The notes beneath the pieces are model-generated. The model searched no databases. It was not told the origin of the DNA and worked only from the letters and a program-made list of their open reading frames with translations. The position numbers and the translations under genes are program-made. A DNA stretch of 64,000 nt, taken from assembly GCF_014982855.1 (NCBI RefSeq), contig NZ_JADCKF010000002.1:297555-361554 (forward strand), written 5' to 3'. Source of the stretch: Pseudoflavonifractor gallinarum. GTDB taxonomy: Bacteria > Bacillota > Clostridia > Oscillospirales > Oscillospiraceae. This document shows positions 45,595 through 54,891 of the stretch, in pieces (the stretch's first letter is position 1; the number at the start of each line of letters is the position of its first letter).

Positions 45595-46530
45595 ATGGCA
45601 GAATTTACCCACCTTCCTGTGCTGCTGCATGAGTGCATCGAGGGGCTGGACATCAAACCGGAAGGGATCTATCTGGACGGTACCCTGGGCCGGGCAGGCC
45701 ACTCCCGGGAGATCGCAAAGCGCCTGACCACCGGTCGGCTCATCTGTGTGGACCGGGATCAGGCCGCGCTGGACGCCGCGCAGGAGCGGCTGGGTCCCTG
45801 GATGGACCGGGTCTCCCTGGTACATAGCAATTTCTGCGAGATCGACGCGATTCTGGACGGGCTGAAGATCCCGGCGGTGGATGGAATGCTCTTTGACTTG
45901 GGCGTATCCTCCCCGCAGCTGGACGACGCGTCCCGGGGCTTTTCCTATATGGCGGACGCTCCGCTGGACATGCGCATGGATCAGAGCGATACTCTGACGG
46001 CCCGCACCGTGGTCAACGAGTGGCCCCGGGAGGAGCTGCGGCGCATCTTCTCCCAGTACGGGGAGGAGCGCTATGCCGGCCCCCTTGCCGCGGCCATTGA
46101 GCGCCGCCGGGCAGAGCGGCCCATCGAGACCACGCTGGAGCTGGTGGAAGTGATCCGCTCGGCCATGCCGGGTAAGGCCCTTAAGGAAAAGCAGCACCCC
46201 GCCAAGCGGTGTTTTCAGGCCATCCGCATCGCGGTCAACGATGAGCTCAGCTCGGTGGACCGGATGCTTCAGAGCGCCGTGCCCCGGCTCAAGCCCGGTG
46301 GGCGGCTGGCGGTGATCTCCTTCCACTCTTTGGAAGATCGGATCGTGAAAAATGCCCTGGCCGGATTTGCCAAGGGGTGCACCTGTCCGCCGGATTTCCC
46401 TGTGTGCGTATGCGGAAAGAAGCCGGTGATCCGGCTGGTCAGCCGTAAGCCCATCGTCTCGGGCGCGGAAGAGCTGGAAGTGAATCCCCGTGCCAGAAGC
46501 GCCAAGCTTCGGGTGGCGGAGAAATTGTGA
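45595..46530 (+). CDS. rsmH: 16S rRNA (cytosine-1402-N4)-methyltransferase RsmH (MraW)
   Basis: 311 aa. SAM-dependent methylation of C1402 in the ribosomal P site. HLPVLLHECIEGL, the SAM loop DGTLGRAGHSREI, FDLGVSSPQLDDASRGFS, CFQAIRIAVNDEL and VISFHSLEDRIVK are all classic for the family. Conserved second position in the dcw cluster after mraZ. Confidence 0.97.
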   Translation: MAEFTHLPVLLHECIEGLDIKPEGIYLDGTLGRAGHSREIAKRLTTGRLICVDRDQAALDAAQERLGPWMDRVSLVHSNFCEIDAILDGLKIPAVDGMLFDLGVSSPQLDDASRGFSYMADAPLDMRMDQSDTLTARTVVNEWPREELRRIFSQYGEERYAGPLAAAIERRRAERPIETTLELVEVIRSAMPGKALKEKQHPAKRCFQAIRIAVNDELSSVDRMLQSAVPRLKPGGRLAVISFHSLEDRIVKNALAGFAKGCTCPPDFPVCVCGKKPVIRLVSRKPIVSGAEELEVNPRARSAKLRVAEKL

Positions 46531-46579
46531 TCCCACGGAACCGGGGGATCGCCTTACGAAAGAAAAGGAGTTGGTTCCC

Positions 46580-47131
46580 ATGGCCTCAATCGCCAAGCGT
46601 AAAACGAGATCTGCGTACCAGAGGATACCGGGAACTGCCTATGATGGCTCCGCTGCCCGCCGTCTGGAGCGGGCGGAGGTACTGGAGCCCCGTCCCCGGG
46701 TCCGCCCCAGAGAGCGGGCTGTCTCCCGCCCCCGGGTACAGGTACGGGAGGCCGGACGTGTCTCCATCTTTGCGGTGGTCGGCTTTGCGGCGGTGGCCGT
46801 GTTTGCCGCGCTGCTTCTGATGAGCTATGTCCAGCTGGCGCAGATCTCGGACGATGTGGTCTCTCTCAAGCGGGAAATGACCACCCTTCAGAGCGATGAG
46901 GCGCAGCTCCGGGCGGAGTATGCCCTGGCCTATGATCTGAGCGAGATTGAGCAGAAGCTCACGGCGGACGGCAGTATGATCCGTCCGGATGACAGTCAGA
47001 TCTGCTATGTGGATCTCTCGGAGCCCGATGCCATTGAGTTCCTGACGGAGGATGCCCCGGTGAAAGGGGTAGAAGGGGTGATCCGGAGCATTCAGGAGAT
47101 CGTGGGCGAAGTGGTGGAATATTTCCGCTGA
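46580..47131 (+). CDS. FtsL-like cell division protein
   Basis: 183 aa, bitopic. A basic, Arg-rich cytoplasmic N-terminus (~60 residues) precedes one membrane segment (residues ~62-86). A short coiled coil follows (QISDDVVSLKREMTTLQSDEAQLRAEY), then an extra ~60-residue tail. Size, topology and position between rsmH and the PBP gene identify it as FtsL-like, though FtsL sequences are too variable for firm homology. AAAGGAG is 9 nt before the ATG at 46580; longer in-frame starts overlap rsmH. Confidence 0.78.
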   Translation: MASIAKRKTRSAYQRIPGTAYDGSAARRLERAEVLEPRPRVRPRERAVSRPRVQVREAGRVSIFAVVGFAAVAVFAALLLMSYVQLAQISDDVVSLKREMTTLQSDEAQLRAEYALAYDLSEIEQKLTADGSMIRPDDSQICYVDLSEPDAIEFLTEDAPVKGVEGVIRSIQEIVGEVVEYFR

Positions 47132-47174
47132 GTCCTTCCATATAGTACATTGCAGACCCCAAAAAAGAGAACCG

Positions 47175-47238
47175 GGCTGCCCAGGATTGGCAGCCTTCCG
47201 GCGAGGGCGTAAGAAAATTTCACTTTTCTTACGCCCTC
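47175..47238 (+). promoter_or_regulatory. Two hairpins in the gap before the PBP gene
   Basis: A 7-bp hairpin (GGCTGCC 47175-47181 with GGCAGCC 47189-47195) precedes a perfect 15-bp inverted repeat (47203-47217 with 47224-47238, loop TTTCAC) that ends one base before an ATG. There is no T run after the second stem, so it is not a standard terminator. The true ribosome site (47251) lies just outside the stem. Confidence 0.6.
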
Positions 47239-47262
47239 ATGCAGTATATCAAGGAGAACGGC

Positions 47263-49674
47263 ATGAGAAATGACAAAAAACGACCGCAGCCGGACCGAAA
47301 AGCCAACCGGACCATCCTGATGCGCACCCTCTTCCTGATGGTGGTGTGCGGTGTGGTGGCCTTTATCCCGCTGTTTATCCGCCTTTACAGCCTTCAGATC
47401 GTGCAGCATGACGAGCTGGAGGCCAAGGCGCTGGATCAGCAGACCTGGGACCAGGCCGTCACCGCCAACCGGGGGACCATCTATGACAGCAAGGGTTCTC
47501 CCCTGGCCATGAGCGCCGAGGCCTATTATATCCAGCTTGCCCCCCGGGAGATCATCGAGCGGCAGCAGGAATACCGGGAGAAGGTGGAAAAGGCCCAGGC
47601 AGAGAGCGACCCGGAGAAGCGGGAAAAGCTCATGCCGGACTATCCGGAGCCCACGAATGAGTCCATTGCGGAGAATCTCTCCGCCATTCTGGGGGTGGAG
47701 CAGGAGGAGATCCTCAAGCGCCTGGCCAAGACCAACTCGGCCTATGAGGTCATCAAGTCCCAGGTGGAGCGGGATGTGGCCGACCAGGTCCGGAGCTATG
47801 CCTCGGAAAACGGCCTCTCTGAGGGCATCTATGTCCAGCCCAGCTCCAAGCGCTACTACCCCAACAACAGCCTGGCGGCCCAGGTCATCGGCTGGGTCAA
47901 CTATGAGAACAACACGGTCAGCCACGGCGCCTACGGCATGGAGGCCATCTATGACGAGGAGCTGGGCGGCAAGGTGGGCCGTGTGGTCACCGCCAAGAAT
48001 GGCCGGGGAACCCAGATGCTCTACCGGTATGAGGACTATGAGGACGCCATTGACGGCAACGACCTCCACCTGACCATCGACGCCACCATCCAGTACTACT
48101 GCGAGCGGGTGCTGGCTGAGGGCATCGAGAAATTTGAGGTGCAGGACGGAGGATTTGCCATCGCCATGGACCCCAAGACCGGGGCCATCCTGGCCTGGGC
48201 CAACTCGCCCACCTATGACCTGAACAATCCCCGTACCATCAGCGACCCGGTCCTCTCCGCCAAGCTGGACGCCATCAAGAACGACTCCAGCCTGAGCGAC
48301 GAGGAGCGCTCCAAACAGAGCACGGAGCTGCTCTATGAGCAGTGGAGCAACAAGGCCATCAACGAGCCCTATGAGCCGGGCTCTACCTTTAAATCCATGG
48401 TGCTGGCCGCCGCCCTGGAGGAGGGCGTGGTCAGCGAGAGCGACACCTTTGTCTGTACCGGATCGGCCACCGTGGCCGACCGGACCATCAAGTGTTCCAA
48501 GCGGACGGGACATGGGACCCAGACCCTGGCCCAGGCGGTGGCCAACTCCTGCAACCCGGCGTTCATCGCCATCGGGCAGCGGCTGGGGGCGGAGAAGTTC
48601 TATGAGTATGTGGAGGACTTCGGGTTCCTCTCCCAGACCGGCATCGACATGATGGGAGAGCCCAATTACAGCGTGTTCTGGTCCGAGGACCTCTTTACCA
48701 GCGCCAACGGTATCACCAACCTGGCCACGGCCTCCTTTGGACAGCGGTTCAAGGTGACCCCCATCCAGCTTCTGACGGCGGCGGCCTCGGTGGTCAACGG
48801 GGGACACCTGATGAAGCCCTATGTGATGGAGAGCATCACCGACGCCAACGGGAACATCCTCCAGCATACCGAGCCCACCGAGGTGCGGCAGGTCATCAGC
48901 GAGCAGACCAGCGAGCGCTGCCGCTCCATTCTGGAGGGCGTGGTCAAGCCGCCGGGCACTGGTAAGGGCGCCTATGTGGCAGGCTACCGGATCGGCGGAA
49001 AGACCGGCTCCTCCGAGACCGAGGAGAAGGACCACACCATCGTGTCCTTCCTGGGCTTTGCCCCGGCGGACGATCCCCAGGTCATCGTTCTGCTGGCCTA
49101 TGACAACCCCAAGCCGGTGGCCCCCGGCGCCAACACCACGGCCGGCGGCTGGTACATCAGCGGCGGCAGCATGGCGGCCCCCCAGGCGGGCAAACTGCTC
49201 ACTGATATCCTGGACTATATGGGAGTCGCCAAGCAGTATACGGAAGAGGAGAAGGCGGCCATGGATATGGTGGTGCCCTCCGTGCTGGGCATGACCCAGG
49301 CCGACGCGACAGCCCGCCTCAAGGAGAGCGGACTGGATGTGCGCGTGGAAGGAGAGGGCGATACCGTCACCGCCCAGATCCCGGCCCAGGGTGTGGCCAT
49401 CCCGGGCGGAAGCCAGGTCATCCTATACATGGGCGTGGAGAAGCCCACCGACAAGGTGACGGTGCCCAATGTGGTGGGAATGAACCGGGAGCAGGCCCAG
49501 ACCGCCATGACCAACGCGGGGCTCTACCTCAAATCCACCGGTCTCACCGTGGGCAGCGATGTAAAGGCGGAGAGCCAGACCATCACGGCCGGAACCCAGG
49601 TGGAGCGGGGCACCGTGGTGGAGGTCCACTTTATCCAGAGCACCGCCAGCGGCGGTGCCGGGACCGGCATCTGA
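47263..49674 (+). CDS. Class B penicillin-binding protein with two PASTA domains (PBP2/SpoVD type)
   Basis: 803 aa transpeptidase that crosslinks septal or spore-cortex peptidoglycan. One N-terminal membrane segment (~residues 17-37), a dimerisation domain, then the transpeptidase domain with SxxK in GSTFKSM (~residue 379), SxN in SCNPAF and KTG in GGKTGSSE. Two C-terminal PASTA repeats (~675-800, starting VVPSVLGM and VTVPNVVGM) follow. AAGGAG at 47251-47256 favours ATG 47263; an ATG at 47239 in the same frame abuts a hairpin. It could be the vegetative division PBP, SpoVD, or serve both roles; only one such gene is in the cluster. Confidence 0.93.
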   Translation: MRNDKKRPQPDRKANRTILMRTLFLMVVCGVVAFIPLFIRLYSLQIVQHDELEAKALDQQTWDQAVTANRGTIYDSKGSPLAMSAEAYYIQLAPREIIERQQEYREKVEKAQAESDPEKREKLMPDYPEPTNESIAENLSAILGVEQEEILKRLAKTNSAYEVIKSQVERDVADQVRSYASENGLSEGIYVQPSSKRYYPNNSLAAQVIGWVNYENNTVSHGAYGMEAIYDEELGGKVGRVVTAKNGRGTQMLYRYEDYEDAIDGNDLHLTIDATIQYYCERVLAEGIEKFEVQDGGFAIAMDPKTGAILAWANSPTYDLNNPRTISDPVLSAKLDAIKNDSSLSDEERSKQSTELLYEQWSNKAINEPYEPGSTFKSMVLAAALEEGVVSESDTFVCTGSATVADRTIKCSKRTGHGTQTLAQAVANSCNPAFIAIGQRLGAEKFYEYVEDFGFLSQTGIDMMGEPNYSVFWSEDLFTSANGITNLATASFGQRFKVTPIQLLTAAASVVNGGHLMKPYVMESITDANGNILQHTEPTEVRQVISEQTSERCRSILEGVVKPPGTGKGAYVAGYRIGGKTGSSETEEKDHTIVSFLGFAPADDPQVIVLLAYDNPKPVAPGANTTAGGWYISGGSMAAPQAGKLLTDILDYMGVAKQYTEEEKAAMDMVVPSVLGMTQADATARLKESGLDVRVEGEGDTVTAQIPAQGVAIPGGSQVILYMGVEKPTDKVTVPNVVGMNREQAQTAMTNAGLYLKSTGLTVGSDVKAESQTITAGTQVERGTVVEVHFIQSTASGGAGTGI

Positions 49675-49774
49675 CCCGATACCAAACCATAGATAAAAAA
49701 TAGATCTCACAGACATTTTAGAGAGAATCCATACATAGAGTGAATGGAAGCGACAAACCCAAAGGGGTGACAGT

Positions 49775-51283
49775 ATGAGATTACGCCAGCTTCTGGCCGG
49801 CGTCGCCCCTTTGGGGGCGTCGCTTGACTCTAAAATGGAAATTTCAGGAATTTGTTACGATTCCAGGACGCTGCAGCCGGGGGAGCTCTTTGTGGCTCTG
49901 CCGGGCAGCCGTACCGACGGACACCGCTTTATCTGGGAAGCGGTGGAGCGGGGGGCCTCCTGTGTGGTGTGTGAGCACCCGCCGGAGGGGGAGGGACCGT
50001 GGATCACGGTGCCCGACGCCCGCGCGGCCCTGGCCGCACTCTCGGCCAACTGGTTTGGGCACCCGGCCCGGGAGCTGACCGTGATCGGCGTCACCGGGAC
50101 CAATGGCAAGACCACCACCACGTATCTGCTCAAGGAAGTTCTGGAGGAGGTGCTGGGGGCCCGGGTGGGGCTCATCGGCACCAACCGGAATATGATCGGC
50201 GGGGAGAGCCTGCCGGCCCAGCGCACCACGCCGGAGAGTTGGGAGGTCCAGAAGCTCCTGCGGGAGATGGCAGACGCCGGATGCAGCCATGTGGTGATGG
50301 AGGTCTCTTCCCACGGGCTGGTCCTCCAGCGGGTGGCGGGGATCTCCTTTGCAGTGGGGATCTTCACCAATCTCACCCAGGATCACCTGGACTTCCATGG
50401 GACCATGGAGGCATATCGGGCGGCCAAGGGCCTGCTCTTCCGGCAGTGTGAGCAGGCGGTGGTCAATCTGGACGACGAGGCCGGGCGGTATTACGCCGCC
50501 ACAGCCCCCTGTCCCTGCTACACCTATTCGGAAAATAAGGACAGCGCCGACCTGACGGCCAAGTGTATCCGGCTTTTCCCGGGACATGTGGAGTTTGAGG
50601 CGGTGATCCGGGGCGGAATTTCCCGGGTTCATCTGCCTATCCCGGGCGGATTCACCATTTACAATGCCCTGGGCGTCATCGGATGCGGCCTGGTCCTGGG
50701 GCTTCCCCTGGACGGGATCGCCCAGGCGCTGGAACACGCCCAGGGGGTCAAGGGCCGCATTGAGGTGGTGCCCACCCCCTCTGACTACACTGTTCTCATC
50801 GACTATGCCCACACCCCGGATGCCCTGGAGAACATCCTCACTACGGTGCGGGATTTTACGGCGGGACGGGTGATCTGTCTCTTCGGCTGCGGGGGAGACC
50901 GGGACCGGGCCAAGCGCCCCAAGATGGGAGCGGTGGTCTCGGCCCTGGCGGATCTGGCGGTGGTGACCTCGGATAATCCCCGCTCGGAGGAGCCGATGGA
51001 GATCATCTATGACATCCTCCGGGGCATGGACCCATCCGGAGCCCCCTGGCGGGTGGAGCCCGACCGGCGCAGGGCCATCCGGCTGGCCCTCTCCCTGGCC
51101 CGGACGGGGGACACCGTGGTCCTGGCCGGGAAAGGACATGAGACCTACCAGGAGGTGGGGGGCATCCGCTTCCACCTGGATGAGCGGGAGGAGGTGGCCT
51201 CCTGCTTCCCCCCGGACGCCCCGGCGGTGGCCGCCATGGCAAAAGGGGGAGAGAACCCCTCTGCGGGGCGGGATATTTCGTGA
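49775..51283 (+). CDS. murE: UDP-MurNAc-tripeptide synthetase MurE (meso-diaminopimelate type)
   Basis: 502 aa. Adds the third stem amino acid. ATP loop GVTGTNGKTTTTYLL, the SSHGL segment and the C-terminal DNPRSEEP motif are present. DNPR is the signature for meso-diaminopimelate-adding MurE, so the wall should be of the A1-gamma type. GGGGTG precedes the ATG. In most Firmicutes murF would follow; here mraY does. Confidence 0.95.
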   Translation: MRLRQLLAGVAPLGASLDSKMEISGICYDSRTLQPGELFVALPGSRTDGHRFIWEAVERGASCVVCEHPPEGEGPWITVPDARAALAALSANWFGHPARELTVIGVTGTNGKTTTTYLLKEVLEEVLGARVGLIGTNRNMIGGESLPAQRTTPESWEVQKLLREMADAGCSHVVMEVSSHGLVLQRVAGISFAVGIFTNLTQDHLDFHGTMEAYRAAKGLLFRQCEQAVVNLDDEAGRYYAATAPCPCYTYSENKDSADLTAKCIRLFPGHVEFEAVIRGGISRVHLPIPGGFTIYNALGVIGCGLVLGLPLDGIAQALEHAQGVKGRIEVVPTPSDYTVLIDYAHTPDALENILTTVRDFTAGRVICLFGCGGDRDRAKRPKMGAVVSALADLAVVTSDNPRSEEPMEIIYDILRGMDPSGAPWRVEPDRRRAIRLALSLARTGDTVVLAGKGHETYQEVGGIRFHLDEREEVASCFPPDAPAVAAMAKGGENPSAGRDIS

Positions 51284-51304
51284 CATATTTCTCCGCCCTT
51301 TTGG

Positions 51305-51333
51305 TGGAAATACCAGCGTGTGTGTGATAAAAT
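51305..51333 (+). promoter_or_regulatory. Possible internal promoter before mraY
   Basis: TGGAAA (51305-51310), 17 nt, TAAAAT (51328-51333), in the 105-nt gap between murE and mraY. Confidence 0.45.
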
Positions 51334-51388
51334 ACGTCTTTGTGAGTGAATCCAGGTTTATTACAAAGAGGTACGGAGGTTCAAAAGA

Positions 51389-52381
51389 ATGGATTTGAGT
51401 ATTGTCCTGAGCATCCTTCTGGGATTCGTGGTGTCCGCCGTGGCGGGCCGGCTGCTGATCCCGGTTCTGCGCCGGCTGAAGGCGGGGCAGGCCATCAAGG
51501 AGATCGGTCCCACCTGGCACATGACCAAGCAGGGGACCCCCACCATGGGCGGACTGATGTTTATCATCGCCATCGCGGTGGTGCTGGTGGTCATCGGCTG
51601 GAAGGACCTGATGGCGGGCCGTCTGGGCGGTCTGTATACCTATCTGTTTGCGCTGGTGTTCGGCGCCATCGGCTTTCTGGACGACTACATGAAGGTGAAG
51701 AAAAAGGAGAACACCGGACTCACTGCCGGACCCAAGTTCCTCCTTCAGCTGGCGGCTGCCATTGTGTTTACCATCCTGCTGCGCAATGAGGGGTACCTGA
51801 GCCCCGATCTCTACATCCCCTTTGTCAACGTGACCTTCCAGCTGCCCTGGGTGGTCTATATGGTCTTTGCCGCCTTTGTCATGGTGGGCACGGTCAACGC
51901 CGTGAATATTACGGACGGAATCGACGGCCTGTCCAGCAGTGTCACCGTGCCGGTGGCCATGTTCTTCACCGTTGTGGCGGTCCAGTGGGACCGCGGGGAG
52001 ATCGGTGTGGTCTCCGGCGCTCTGGTGGGCGGACTGCTGGGCTTCCTGATCTATAACTTCCATCCGGCCAAGGTCTTTATGGGCGACACCGGCTCCCTCT
52101 TCATGGGCGGCATGGTGTGCGGCCTGGCCTTCGCGCTGGATATGCCCCTGATCCTGATCCTGGTGGGGATCATCTACATCGCGGAGACCCTCTCCGACAT
52201 CATCCAGGTCACCTATTTCAAAGCCACCCATGGCAAGCGGATCTTCCGCATGGCGCCCCTCCATCACCACTTTGAGATGGGCGGCTGGAGCGAGGTCAAG
52301 CTGGTGGTGGTCTTTACCAGCGTGACTGTGGTATTCTGTGTGCTGGCCTACCTGGGTGTGGCCAACCGTTTTCCCGTATAA
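51389..52381 (+). CDS. mraY: Phospho-N-acetylmuramoyl-pentapeptide transferase MraY
   Basis: 330 aa, about ten membrane segments. Forms lipid I from UDP-MurNAc-pentapeptide and undecaprenyl phosphate. KQGTPTMGGLMF, FLDDYMKVKK with the catalytic Asp pair, NAVNITDGIDGL, FMGDTGSLFMGG and APLHHHFE are all conserved. ACGGAGGT before the start. Confidence 0.97.
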   Translation: MDLSIVLSILLGFVVSAVAGRLLIPVLRRLKAGQAIKEIGPTWHMTKQGTPTMGGLMFIIAIAVVLVVIGWKDLMAGRLGGLYTYLFALVFGAIGFLDDYMKVKKKENTGLTAGPKFLLQLAAAIVFTILLRNEGYLSPDLYIPFVNVTFQLPWVVYMVFAAFVMVGTVNAVNITDGIDGLSSSVTVPVAMFFTVVAVQWDRGEIGVVSGALVGGLLGFLIYNFHPAKVFMGDTGSLFMGGMVCGLAFALDMPLILILVGIIYIAETLSDIIQVTYFKATHGKRIFRMAPLHHHFEMGGWSEVKLVVVFTSVTVVFCVLAYLGVANRFPV

Positions 52382-52426
52382 TCTGCCCGGAAGTCCGGGC
52401 GGGGCCAAGAGCAAGGAGGCGATTCT

Positions 52427-53647
52427 TTGGCGCGGAAACACAAGCGAGACCTGACCGTGGAGGAACAGCTGGCCCGCGGGCCGGTGGACCTGCCCTTTCT
52501 GATGCTGGTGGTCATGCTGACCGTGATCGGCGTGGTCATGGTCTTTTCCGCCTCCTATGCCACGGCGCTCTATGACGCCAAGACGGCCCATAATAACCCT
52601 ACCTATTATTTTGTCAAGCAGGCGGGCTTTGCGGTGGCGGGACTGGTGGCCATGTATGTGGTCACCAAGATCAACTATCAGTCCTTCCGCTGGATGTCGG
52701 TCTTTGTGCTGGGCGCGGCCTATGTGCTGCTGCTGCTGGTCTTTACCCCGCTGGGCTTTGGTAAGGCCACGGTGGGCGCCCAGCGGTGGATTCAGATCGG
52801 CCCCATCAATTTTCAGCCCTCTGAGGTGGCCAAGATCGGCGTCATCATGTATTTTTCTGCCCGGCTCTGTAAGCGCAACACGGAAAAACCCCGGCGGATC
52901 AATCCCCGCTCCTACTGGAGCGGTCCGCTCACTGCGCTGCAGCGGACCGGTTTTCTGGAGCTGGTGCCCTATGGGGCCATCCTGCTCTCCATCGCGGTGC
53001 TTATGATGCTGGAGCCCCATATGTCGGGTACCATCCTCATCATGCTGGGCGGCGCGGCGGTGCTCTTTGCGGCGGGAATCAAGCTCTACTGGTTTGTGGG
53101 CGGCGCGGCCGGCCTGGCCGGGCTGCTCCTGCTGATGATGAGCGGCTATCAGTCCACCCGTATCAAGATCTGGAGAGACCCCTGGAACGACGGCATGAAC
53201 GGACGGGGAGACGGCTTCCAGATCATCCAGTCCCTGCTCTCCATCGGCTCCGGCGGCCTGCTGGGTGTGGGCCTGGGCAAGAGCCGGCAGAAATTTGATT
53301 TCCTGCCCGAGCCCGAGAACGACTTCATTTTTGCGGTGGTCTGTGAGGAGCTGGGGCTGGTGGGGGCCTGCGTGATCCTCTTCCTCTTCGCGCTGCTCAT
53401 CATCCGGGGCTTCTGGATCGCCATCCACGCCCGGGACCGGTTCGGCGCGCTGCTGGTAGTGGGTATCATAACGCTGCTGGCCGGACAGGTGTTTCTGAAC
53501 ATCGCGGTGGTGACCAACCTCATTCCCACCACAGGCATTTCTCTCCCATTTTTCAGTTACGGCGGCACCGCCCTGATGATCCAGCTGGCCGAGATGGGGA
53601 TGGTATTGAGCGTATCCCGTCAGATCCCGGCAGCCAAGCAGGGATAG
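52427..53647 (+). CDS. ftsW: Lipid-linked peptidoglycan polymerase FtsW (SEDS)
   Basis: 406 aa, about ten membrane segments. SEDS-family glycosyltransferase working with the class B PBP encoded upstream. VMVFSASYATA, GAQRWIQIGPINFQPSEVAKI, FLPEPENDFIFAVVCEELGL and PTTGISLPFFSYGG are the signature stretches. The start is a TTG, 7 nt after AAGGAGG at 52413-52419. In B. subtilis-like clusters murD would lie before it. Confidence 0.94.
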   Translation: MARKHKRDLTVEEQLARGPVDLPFLMLVVMLTVIGVVMVFSASYATALYDAKTAHNNPTYYFVKQAGFAVAGLVAMYVVTKINYQSFRWMSVFVLGAAYVLLLLVFTPLGFGKATVGAQRWIQIGPINFQPSEVAKIGVIMYFSARLCKRNTEKPRRINPRSYWSGPLTALQRTGFLELVPYGAILLSIAVLMMLEPHMSGTILIMLGGAAVLFAAGIKLYWFVGGAAGLAGLLLLMMSGYQSTRIKIWRDPWNDGMNGRGDGFQIIQSLLSIGSGGLLGVGLGKSRQKFDFLPEPENDFIFAVVCEELGLVGACVILFLFALLIIRGFWIAIHARDRFGALLVVGIITLLAGQVFLNIAVVTNLIPTTGISLPFFSYGGTALMIQLAEMGMVLSVSRQIPAAKQG

Positions 53648-53689
53648 CACCGGTGCAAGATACAGAGAATCAAGAAGGTTGTGAGAAAG

Positions 53690-54814
53690 ATGAACGTACT
53701 CTTTACCTGTGGCGGCACGGCCGGACACATCAATCCCGCTGTGGCGCTGGCCCGGCTTTTTCAACTTCGGGACCCGGACTGCAAGGTGCTCTTCGTGGGG
53801 GCGGACGGCGGCATGGAGACCCGTCTGGTGCCCAAGGAGGGCTATGATCTGCGCACGGTGACCATCACCAACTTCCGCCGCTCCTTTACCCCCGCGGCCA
53901 TCGGACACAACCTGAAGACTGTGGTCAACATGGGCCGCTCCAAGAAGCAGGCCCAGCGGATCCTGAAGGAATTTCAGCCCGATCTGGTGGTGGGGACAGG
54001 TGGCTATGCCTCCTATCCTATCGTGAACGCGGCGGCGGCCAAGGGGATTCCCACTGCGGTCCACGAGTCCAACGCGGTGCCCGGCCTGACCACCAAGGCC
54101 CTGTCCAAGGTGGTGGATCAGGTGATGGTGGGCTTTGAGGAGAGCCGCAGCCACTACGACTGCCCGGAGAAGGTCGTGGTCACCGGGACCCCGGTGCGGG
54201 GAGACTTTTTCCAGTACACCCGCAAGGAGGCCCGTGCCAAGCTGGGCATCACCGACGAGCGGCCGGTAGTGGTCTCGGTCTGGGGCAGCCTGGGCGCGTC
54301 GGTGATGAACCGGCAGATGGCCGACTTCATCGCCCTGGAGTGCAAGGCCGGGGAGCCCTTCCATCACATCCACGGCGCGGGCCGGGATTATAAGAACGTG
54401 TGCGCCGCGCTGAAGGAGCTGGGTGTGGATCTGAAGGATCACCCCTCCATCGACGTGCGGGAGTATATCTACGACATGCCGGTGGTCATGGCGGCGGCCG
54501 ACCTGGTGCTCTGCCGGGCGGGAGCCTCCACCATTTCGGAGCTGACCGCCATCGCCAAGCCGTCGGTGCTGGTCCCCTCGCCCAACGTGGTGGCCGACCA
54601 TCAGACCAAGAACGCCCGGGTCCTCTCCGAGGCGGGCGGCGCCGTGCTGCTGCCGGAGAAGGAGTCCTCCGGCCAGAAGCTCTATGAGATCACCGCCGAT
54701 CTGCTCACCCACAAGGAGAAGAGGGACGCCATGGGAGAGGCCCTGCGGCACATGGCGGTGCCCGATGCCAGCGAGCAGATCTACAAGACCCTTCTGGCTC
54801 TGACGCGGAAATAA
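53690..54814 (+). CDS. murG: UDP-GlcNAc:lipid I GlcNAc transferase MurG
   Basis: 374 aa. Makes lipid II at the inner membrane face. The N-terminal glycine loop TCGGTAGHINPAV, the second-domain GAGRDYKN-like loop, and the donor-binding RAGASTISELTAIAKPSVLVPSPNVVADHQTKNA stretch are diagnostic. ATG 53690 is preferred (AAGAAGG about 11 nt upstream); a GTG 9 nt earlier is too close to it. Confidence 0.96.
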   Translation: MNVLFTCGGTAGHINPAVALARLFQLRDPDCKVLFVGADGGMETRLVPKEGYDLRTVTITNFRRSFTPAAIGHNLKTVVNMGRSKKQAQRILKEFQPDLVVGTGGYASYPIVNAAAAKGIPTAVHESNAVPGLTTKALSKVVDQVMVGFEESRSHYDCPEKVVVTGTPVRGDFFQYTRKEARAKLGITDERPVVVSVWGSLGASVMNRQMADFIALECKAGEPFHHIHGAGRDYKNVCAALKELGVDLKDHPSIDVREYIYDMPVVMAAADLVLCRAGASTISELTAIAKPSVLVPSPNVVADHQTKNARVLSEAGGAVLLPEKESSGQKLYEITADLLTHKEKRDAMGEALRHMAVPDASEQIYKTLLALTRK

Positions 54815-54891
54815 GGTTTTTCACCGATGGTTCCGCTCTGCATAGGATGGTTTGTAAAACCAACAAACCAATGTTGCGGAGGACGGAATCC

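Noticed and set aside
49844..54751. A 1635-codon minus-strand open frame across murE, mraY, ftsW and murG
   Set aside because: It covers four conserved genes in antisense and encodes a His/Gly/Asp-rich sequence without structure; a codon-bias shadow.
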